Shown: positions 31,191 through 36,664 of the stretch, piece after piece
Layout: every line of letters starts with the position of its first letter
Position numbering within the stretch: the first letter of the stretch is position 1
Source: Elusimicrobiota bacterium
GTDB taxonomy: Bacteria; Elusimicrobiota; Elusimicrobia; Elusimicrobiales; UBA9959
Direction of reading: 5' to 3'
Assembly: GCA_012517285.1 (NCBI GenBank)
Contig: JAAYVG010000039.1
Location: 1-36,664 of the forward strand
DNA length: 36,664 bases
The notes under the pieces: model-generated
Databases searched by the model: none
What the model was told of the DNA's origin: nothing
The model's input: only the letters and a program-made list of their open reading frames with translations
Translations under genes and position numbers: made by a program

Positions 31191-32522
31191 ATGTTCAATC
31201 CTCAAAAATATAGATCAAAAAACTGTCTTATAATAGGGGCTGGTAAAAGCGGATTATCCTGTGCTGATCTTTTAATGGAAATGACAAATTCAAAGATCAC
31301 TGTTTATGATAAAAAAAGTTTGCGATTGAAAAACTTTAAATCTGTGAGCGATGAAAACTTTAAAGAAATAATTGATACTATTGATTTTGCGGTTAAAAGC
31401 CCCGGTATCTCAAACAACAATCCAATTATCAATGAAATAATAAAACACAAAATACCCATTTTCAGTGAGGTTGAGATCGCTCTCTCATTCTCAAAAACAA
31501 AAAATATTGTTATGATAACAGGAACCAATGGTAAAAGCACAACCACATATCTTACGTACAAAATATTTAATAATTATTTAAAAAAGCATAACGCAAAAGC
31601 AGTTCTTGCAGGCAATATCGGTAAACCTGTATCGGCTCAGGTTTTAAAAGCAGATAAAAATGATTGGATTATAATAGAAATATCAAGCTATCAGCTTGAA
31701 GACTCAACATATTTGAAACCTAAAATTGCAGCTATATTGAACATAACACCTGATCACATAGAACATCACGGTAGTATGGAAAAATATATCGAGGCAAAGT
31801 TTAAAATATTCAAGTATATGGATAAAAATGGTTACCTTATAATCAATAACAGTGATGATATATTAAAAAAAATAAAACCCAGAAACACAAACATACTGAG
31901 ATTTTCTATAAAGAATGATAAGAATGAGGCATACTATGATGGAAAAAATATTATACTTTTAAAATATAACAGTGAGTTAAGGCCGGCAAAAATTCAGGGG
32001 GAACACAACATAGAAAATGAGATGGCAGCATCGCTTATGGCCTCATCAGCCAAAATTTCATATGATATAATTCAGCAAACACTTGATAAGTTTAAAGGGC
32101 TTGAACACAGGATAGAGTTCGTAAGAGAAATAAATGGAGTTAGTTATATAAATGATTCAAAAGGGACCAATGTTGATTCAACACTTATAGCGTTAAAAGC
32201 CCTCGGCAAAGAAAAAAATATATGGCTTATTTTAGGAGGAACTCATAAAAATGCTCCTTATGCTCCATTAAAACCATATATAAAAAAGTATGTCAAAAAG
32301 ATAATGACTATAGGTGAAGCAGCACCCATAATAGAAAAAGAACTCAAAGGGACAACGGATATAATAACTGCTAACACAATTGGTAATGCTCTAAAGTTTG
32401 CAAGAAAAGAAGCTGCAGTGGGTGATATCGTTCTGTTATCACCTGCATGTGCTTCATTTGATCAGTTCAAAAATTTTGAGGACAGGGGTAGAAAATTTAA
32501 AAAGATAGTTAAAAGCTTATGA
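31191..32522 (+). CDS. murD: UDP-MurNAc-L-alanine:D-glutamate ligase MurD
   Basis: The 443-aa Mur ligase adds D-Glu. Seen: the N-terminal Rossmann CLIIGAGKSGLSCADLL, KSPGIS, the P-loop TGTNGKST, EISSYQLE, NITPDHIEHHGSMEKYI, then INDSKGTNVDST and LILGGTHKN in the C-terminal domain, and SPACASFDQFKNFEDRG near the end. I chose ATG 31191, directly after the mraY stop and before the Rossmann strand; the in-frame ATG at 31137 lies inside mraY and adds an unrelated 18 residues. It overlaps ftsW by ATGA. Confidence 0.96.
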   Translation: MFNPQKYRSKNCLIIGAGKSGLSCADLLMEMTNSKITVYDKKSLRLKNFKSVSDENFKEIIDTIDFAVKSPGISNNNPIINEIIKHKIPIFSEVEIALSFSKTKNIVMITGTNGKSTTTYLTYKIFNNYLKKHNAKAVLAGNIGKPVSAQVLKADKNDWIIIEISSYQLEDSTYLKPKIAAILNITPDHIEHHGSMEKYIEAKFKIFKYMDKNGYLIINNSDDILKKIKPRNTNILRFSIKNDKNEAYYDGKNIILLKYNSELRPAKIQGEHNIENEMAASLMASSAKISYDIIQQTLDKFKGLEHRIEFVREINGVSYINDSKGTNVDSTLIALKALGKEKNIWLILGGTHKNAPYAPLKPYIKKYVKKIMTIGEAAPIIEKELKGTTDIITANTIGNALKFARKEAAVGDIVLLSPACASFDQFKNFEDRGRKFKKIVKSL

Positions 32523-33649
32523 GAAGGAAAAAAAATAAATTTTCCTCAGTATTTCCAAAAAATCTTAACATCCACTTTTTTGACTATAAACTTTTTACTG
32601 CTATAATATTTCTAACGCTTGTTGGATTGTCATTTTTATATTCAGCAAGTTCTGCACTTGCATATTCAAAGACTCAGAGCACACTGTTTTATGTCAAAAA
32701 ACAGTTGTTGTGGAGTGTGTTTTCCATAGGCATAATGCTTTTTATATCATTTATAGATATTGAGAAAGCAAGAATATTTATACCTCTGATAACTGTTATC
32801 ACAATAATCCTTCTTGTGATAACACTTTTTATGCCACCGATCCAAAACACAAGGAGATGGATTCCCCTCGGCTTTATGAATTTTCAAACATCTGAGTTTG
32901 CAAAGGTAGCATTTGTCCTTTATTTGAGCGATTACATAGATAGGAATTATTCAAAGATAAGGCGGTTAAAATTTTTTATAAAACCGACGATTATAATAGC
33001 ACTGATGCTTCTGCTAATTGCTCTTGAACCTGATATAGGAACCCCAGCTTTGCTTTTTATTATTGCAATAGCAGTCTTTTTTATATACGGTGCAAAGATC
33101 TCACACATAATGACTCCTTTCATAGCTGGTATATCTTTAATAGTCTTAGAGATAATGCGACATCCATACAGAATTGAAAGGATGAAATCATTCATTTCAC
33201 CATGGGATGATCCAACCGGTAAAAGCTTTCAAATAGTTCAATCGCTCGTTGCAATAGGAAGTGGTTGGTGGTTTGGCAAAGGACCAGGTAATTCAATAAT
33301 GAAACTAAATTATCTTCCTGAGTCTCACACCGATTTTATATTTCCTATAATAGCTGAGGAAATAGGATTTTTAGGTGTTCTCTTTATCCTTTGTCTGTTT
33401 TTATATGTTTTTTTTAGATCGGTTAAAATAGCAAAGAGATCTACAAGCTCATTTTTATCAATACTAACTATATCTTCAGCCCTGCTTATAACCGCCCAGT
33501 CACTTTTTAATATGGCTATGTCAAGTGGCCTAACACCAACAAAGGGTCTGCCACTGCCATTTTTTTCATATGGTGGTTCATCGATAATAACAACTATGAT
33601 GCTTTTAGGTTTTATATTAAACACATCGCTCAGAAGGAAGAATATATGA
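32519..33649 (+). CDS. ftsW: SEDS-family septal peptidoglycan glycosyltransferase FtsW
   Basis: The 376-aa protein has about ten TM segments and the SEDS signatures: YSASSALAY, RRWIPLG, QTSEFAKVAFVLYLSDYI, ALEPDIGTPAL, FPIIAEEIGFLG and the C-terminal GLTPTKGLPLPFFSYGGSS. It polymerises lipid II with the FtsI transpeptidase. A RodA paralogue is the alternative, but the position between murD and murG is the ftsW slot. It overlaps both neighbours by 4 bp (ATGA). Confidence 0.94.
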   Translation: MRRKKNKFSSVFPKNLNIHFFDYKLFTAIIFLTLVGLSFLYSASSALAYSKTQSTLFYVKKQLLWSVFSIGIMLFISFIDIEKARIFIPLITVITIILLVITLFMPPIQNTRRWIPLGFMNFQTSEFAKVAFVLYLSDYIDRNYSKIRRLKFFIKPTIIIALMLLLIALEPDIGTPALLFIIAIAVFFIYGAKISHIMTPFIAGISLIVLEIMRHPYRIERMKSFISPWDDPTGKSFQIVQSLVAIGSGWWFGKGPGNSIMKLNYLPESHTDFIFPIIAEEIGFLGVLFILCLFLYVFFRSVKIAKRSTSSFLSILTISSALLITAQSLFNMAMSSGLTPTKGLPLPFFSYGGSSIITTMMLLGFILNTSLRRKNI

Positions 33650-34740
33650 GAATAATAATTGCAGGTGGGGGAACAGGTGGACACTTCTATCCCGGTTATG
33701 TTATGGCTAAAAAATTTGAGGAACTCGGAGACGAAGTGGTTTTTGCTGTTAAAAAAAATGACATATCAATAGACTTATTAAAGAAGGATGATATCACATT
33801 CATAGAAATAGATATGATATCAATGCCAAGGTCATTAAATCCATTTAAACAGTTAAGATTTATAACAAAGTTTATCAGGTCATTTTTTTTCTCCATGAGA
33901 GTAATGAATGATCTAATGCCTGATGCAGTTTTTGGAACAGGCAGCTATATAGCATTTCCTGTGATATTTGCATCATGGTTTAAAAAAATACCTGTGTTTA
34001 TACACGAATCAAATGCAATATTTGGTTTGGGCAATAAAATTGCAGGAAGATTTGCGAAAAAGATTTTTTTAGGTCTTCCTGTAAAAAACAATCCATTTAA
34101 AAATAAAAGCGAGATTGTTGGAACACCTATCAGAGATACATTTTTTAAAAATCAAAACAGGGATGAGATAGTTAAAAAGTTTAAGATAAAAGATGGAAAT
34201 ATGATAATCTCCTGTTTTGGTGGCAGTCAGGGTTCAGTTAACATAAACAATGCAATATATCATTTTGCTTTAAGAAGAAGGGAAGAAAAAAGAAAGATAA
34301 CACTGATCCATATCACAGGTAAAAAAAATTTTAATGCTGTAATGGAAAGATATGAAATGGCTGGACTGATTGATGAAGATCTAATTTTAATTGATTACTA
34401 TGAAAATATGAGTGAGATATATGAAATAAGCGATTTAATAATATCAAGATCAGGTGCTTCAACAATAACAGAACTTATATATACAGAAAAGCCTGCGATA
34501 CTGATTCCACTTTCATCATCAGCGGATGATCACCAGTTGGAAAATGCAAAAATACTATCAGAAGCTGGTTCAGCAATCATTGTCAATGATGATAAAAAAT
34601 TAACTGAAAATCTTTTAAAGGCAATAGATTTAGTTATAACGCAAAATGAACTTGATATTATGAAAAAAAGTTATTCAAAGCTAAACATTCCAAAGGGTGA
34701 TAAAACAGCAGATATAATAATTAAGTCTATAAAAGGGTAA
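33646..34740 (+). CDS. murG: UDP-GlcNAc:lipid I GlcNAc transferase MurG
   Basis: The 364-aa GT-B enzyme makes lipid II at the inner face of the membrane. Markers: the N-terminal IIAGGGTGGHFYPG, GTGSYIAFP, FIHESNAIFGLGNKI, the second G-loop FGGSQGS and the C-terminal UDP-GlcNAc site ISRSGASTITEL followed by LIPLSSSADDHQLENA. It is the last dcw gene here; murC, murB, ftsQ, ftsA and ftsZ do not follow. Its stop lies in a small hairpin (34738-34752). Confidence 0.96.
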   Translation: MRIIIAGGGTGGHFYPGYVMAKKFEELGDEVVFAVKKNDISIDLLKKDDITFIEIDMISMPRSLNPFKQLRFITKFIRSFFFSMRVMNDLMPDAVFGTGSYIAFPVIFASWFKKIPVFIHESNAIFGLGNKIAGRFAKKIFLGLPVKNNPFKNKSEIVGTPIRDTFFKNQNRDEIVKKFKIKDGNMIISCFGGSQGSVNINNAIYHFALRRREEKRKITLIHITGKKNFNAVMERYEMAGLIDEDLILIDYYENMSEIYEISDLIISRSGASTITELIYTEKPAILIPLSSSADDHQLENAKILSEAGSAIIVNDDKKLTENLLKAIDLVITQNELDIMKKSYSKLNIPKGDKTADIIIKSIKG

Positions 34741-34774
34741 CCTCGTAGGTTAAAGGGATAATTGAAAAAGTTCT

Positions 34775-34820
34775 CTAATCATCAATATGTAAACGGACAG
34801 ATTAGTTATTTGGTTATCTG
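34775..34820. repeat. Diverged dispersed repeat plus reverse octamers
   Basis: CTAATCATCAATATG followed by TAAACGGACAG matches the 11604-11664 consensus with a few changes. It is followed by ATTA and two octamers on the opposite strand sense, GTTATTTG and GTTATCTG, in the same order as at 11604-11641. Confidence 0.6.
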
Positions 34821-34871
34821 CTTGTTTCGGAAGAAAGAGAAATTAGTTATTTAGTTATGAATAAGCATAAA

Positions 34872-34894
34872 AAAGTAACCTAATTGGTTACTTT
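34872..34894. repeat. GTTAC-type hairpin, copy 3
   Basis: A 9-bp perfect stem, AAAGTAACC (34872-34880) with GGTTACTTT (34886-34894), has a 5-nt loop. Read on the minus strand it is followed by a T-run; on the plus strand no T-tract follows. It is a short relative of the hairpins at 7106-7140 and 23371-23401. Confidence 0.5.
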
Positions 34895-34913
34895 GAATAG
34901 TTCTGCTTCCCTT

Positions 34914-34954
34914 TTAGATCAAACCTGTTAGATCAAAACCTGTTAGATCAAAAG
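34914..34954. repeat. Three-fold TTAGATCAAAACCTG tandem repeat
   Basis: Two full units (14 and 15 bp) and a third partial unit (TTAGATCAAAAG) follow in tandem. Function unknown. Confidence 0.65.
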
Positions 34955-35090
34955 TAAATGTCCCTGAAAAATTTGCTATACTATATACTTTATAGCATGC
35001 TAATTGTTTTTCATCAAGTTTAAAATTTCTGCATCATAGTTAAAGTGATAATAGAGCAATTTAGATGTAATTTATTTTTTAAAGTTTTAT

Positions 35091-36664
35091 ATGTTTTTTA
35101 TGAGTAAAAGGATATATTTATACATAAGTGTTTTAGTTGCGATATTATTTTTAACAGGTAATAACAAACTCTGGTCAGCGCCAGATAAGAGCATAATATA
35201 TCAGGGGACACTCAGGAAGGATGGCAAGGTCATAACAGGAAATGTTAAAATGGAGTTTAAGATAGTGGACGGTAGTGGTACTGAGTACTGGACAAGTGGG
35301 TCAACAGTAGTATATGTAAACAGAGGATTATTCAGATATCAGATAGGAATAGATAACAAAGACGTGTTTAATAGCATACCATGGGGTGATATAACACCAT
35401 ACATAAGTGTAAAGATAACAGATGAGATAATTGGGGATATTACATTTCCTGAAGAAGGATTCAGCTGGACGCCATACGCTATGTATGCGGACAACGTTGT
35501 AGGGGGAGCACTTGTTAACTCCACCCAAACATTTACAGGAATAAACACATTTGACAATATAGTAAACATAAACAAAGAATTAAGGGTTGGGAAATCGACG
35601 ATATCATCTGAGGGATGGATAACACTCGAGATATTAACAACGGAACCTTTACCATCTGAGGGCAGGATATACTACAGTGGAACTGATAAAAAATTAAAAA
35701 TAAGCCTTGATGGAGTAAACTATGTTAATATAGCCACAGGAACTATTAAAGAAGGGCTTGGCCATGATGTAGTATATTCAACCAACATAGCAAATGGAGA
35801 GGTAAAGGATGAAGATGTAACACTAACGACTGGAGCGATAAAGTGGGGGAGATTTGATGATAATCGTATAACAATAACGACGGGAGCTATTACATCAGGG
35901 AAATTCAATGATGATAGAATCTTAATAACAACAGGAGCGATAAGCAGTGGAATATTTAGCGATGACAGGATAAGCATAAGCACAGGAGCAATTGTAAGTG
36001 GCAAATTTAGTGATGACAGGATTGCTATAACCACAGAAGCGATAACTAGTGGAAAGTTCAATGACAATAGAATATCTATAACTACAGGAGCAATAACCTC
36101 AGGGATATTTGGTGACGATAGAATATTCATAACAACGAGAGCGATAAGTGGGGTTGGAGCATTAGCAACTAAAGACAACATAACCGAGAACGATATTATT
36201 GGAACTATAAGCGACAATAAACTTAACAAAATAACAACTGCAGACAAGGTATCACCGAGTGCGATATCAGCAGGTGGGTTACCATCAAACATATACATAA
36301 GCTCAATAAACTCTGGCAATTATCTAAACGATGTAAAAGTATCGAGTGCGATATACTCAGATAGAGCAGGTATATCAGAATCATTGAGCGGTAATATAAA
36401 TGCGAACCAGATAAACGCAGGGATATTAGCTACTAATGTAATAGCGAGCTCGATAGCATTAAATAGTGTAGGAAGTTATCAGATAATCGATTCGACGATA
36501 ACAGATGCTGATATCAGTGCAAATGCAGCTATAGCATATTCAAAGCTAAATATAGCAGATGGAGATTTAACAATAGCAAAGACTAATGGATTACAAGAAC
36601 AATTGAATAATATAGCAACATCTACAAATAATATACAAGGACAGATAACTAATTTAAACACATC
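35091..36664 (+). CDS. Secreted repeat-rich surface/fibre-like protein, 3' end beyond window
   Basis: The frame is open from ATG 35091 (or ATG 35100 in the same frame) to the window edge, at least 521 codons. A signal peptide (about 5-27 from M35100) ends near LWSA. The next ~130 residues (IIYQGTLRKDGKVITG, EYWTSGS, FSWTPYAMYADNV) match a pattern common at the start of large secreted proteins of diverse uncultivated bacteria: 'YQGxLxxxG..V.G' to 'PYA.YAxNV'. Then come six 17-residue repeats of consensus TGAITSGKFNDDRI(S/L/T)IT, encoded by 51-bp DNA repeats (about 35825-36130), and a fibre-like region with I-x-A-x-x-I patterns and Asn/Thr. A role as cell-surface adhesin or fibre is inferred. 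No SD; base and codon use resemble neighbours (ATA, AGA). Confidence 0.75.
   Translation, partial: MFFMSKRIYLYISVLVAILFLTGNNKLWSAPDKSIIYQGTLRKDGKVITGNVKMEFKIVDGSGTEYWTSGSTVVYVNRGLFRYQIGIDNKDVFNSIPWGDITPYISVKITDEIIGDITFPEEGFSWTPYAMYADNVVGGALVNSTQTFTGINTFDNIVNINKELRVGKSTISSEGWITLEILTTEPLPSEGRIYYSGTDKKLKISLDGVNYVNIATGTIKEGLGHDVVYSTNIANGEVKDEDVTLTTGAIKWGRFDDNRITITTGAITSGKFNDDRILITTGAISSGIFSDDRISISTGAIVSGKFSDDRIAITTEAITSGKFNDNRISITTGAITSGIFGDDRIFITTRAISGVGALATKDNITENDIIGTISDNKLNKITTADKVSPSAISAGGLPSNIYISSINSGNYLNDVKVSSAIYSDRAGISESLSGNINANQINAGILATNVIASSIALNSVGSYQIIDSTITDADISANAAIAYSKLNIADGDLTIAKTNGLQEQLNNIATSTNNIQGQITNLNT
35825..36136 (+). repeat. Six 51-bp in-frame repeats
   Basis: Within the surface-protein gene, a 17-codon unit repeats six times: the residues TGAI(x)(S/W)G(K/I/R)F(N/S/D/G)D(D/N)RI recur with only conservative changes, while synonymous codons vary. 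The last unit starts TRAIS and then decays. Clear at protein level, moderate at DNA level. Confidence 0.75.

Larger units (their letters stand above)
34741..35090. other. Intergenic region after murG
   Basis: This 350-bp gene-free spacer contains a TAACCT-CGT-AGGTTA hairpin over the murG stop (34738-34752), a diverged copy of the ATCATC...GTAAACGGA repeat (34775-34800), reverse octamers (34805-34820 and 34846-34861), a GTTAC-type hairpin (34872-34894), a three-fold TTAGATCAAAACCTG repeat (34914-34954) and an AT-rich candidate promoter with a TGCTATACT extended -10 at 34974-34982. Confidence 0.65.

Noticed and set aside
35720-36319. Long minus-strand open frame (199 codons)
   Set aside because: It is antisense to the repeat region of the surface-protein gene and mirrors its 51-bp periodicity; it has no SD and no family-like features.
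1-36664. tRNA or rRNA genes
   Set aside because: I saw no tRNA cloverleaf with a GGTTCRA-type T-arm and CCA end, and no rRNA conserved stretches. A tRNAscan-SE/Infernal run would be decisive.

Overview
The window reads as a stretch of chromosome from an AT-rich, diderm (Gram-negative-type) bacterium, probably an uncultivated lineage; I cannot place it in a phylum from sequence alone. The diderm call rests on a GmhA heptose isomerase (LPS core), an Omp85-type outer-membrane barrel with signal peptide, a YidC with a large periplasmic domain, and a MurE carrying the meso-DAP motif DNPR. Resident genes use AGA/AGG almost exclusively for arginine and are packed into operons with ATGA overlaps.

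Layout. (1) 1-547: a 5'-truncated DNA methyltransferase remnant behind an imperfect palindromic element. (2) 564-3639, minus strand: rpsB-tsf-pyrH-gmhA, with a rho-independent hairpin between tsf and pyrH. (3) 3953-6894, plus: glutamine-dependent NAD synthetase overlapping an outer-membrane barrel gene. (4) 6895-7438: gene-free region full of small repeats (CAG-heptamers, a 17-bp palindrome, an octamer family) and a compact promoter/hairpin unit that looks like a ~50-nt RNA gene. (5) 7439-11398, minus: recO-glyQ-glyS-small membrane protein. (6) 11399-14491: accessory island with a 32-codon ORF, dispersed repeats, a DNA methyltransferase fused to an N-terminal MerR/excisionase-type HTH, and a convergent MvaI/BcnI-type restriction endonuclease; CGN arginine codons set it apart from its neighbours. 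(7) 14492-22136, plus: rpmH-rnpA-yidD-yidC-jag-mnmE-(membrane protein)-mnmG-rsmG, the classic origin-proximal cluster with one extra membrane gene. (8) 22278-23381: membrane-anchored gluzincin-type metalloprotease. (9) 23591-34740, plus: division/cell-wall (dcw) cluster mraZ-rsmH-(48-aa ORF)-ftsL-ftsI-murE-murF-mraY-murD-ftsW-murG, with a consensus promoter and four 10-bp MraZ-box-like repeats. (10) 35091 to the window end: a secreted repeat protein with six 17-residue repeats, open at the edge.

How it fits together. Most genes are housekeeping: translation (rpsB, tsf, glyQS, rpmH, mnmEG, rsmG), membrane protein insertion (yidD/yidC), and peptidoglycan synthesis and division (dcw). The accessory content is the Type II restriction-modification pair and an unusual variety of short, exclusively intergenic repeats: two near-identical palindromes, hairpins with a GTTACTTTTGG core, a 26-mer family, octamer NAAAYAAC strings and heptamer CAGNNNN strings. 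A second theme is start signals: nadE, rpmH, recO and the endonuclease have a -10 box only 6-9 nt before ATG and no Shine-Dalgarno, suggesting leaderless mRNAs, whereas most other genes have strong GGAGG sites.
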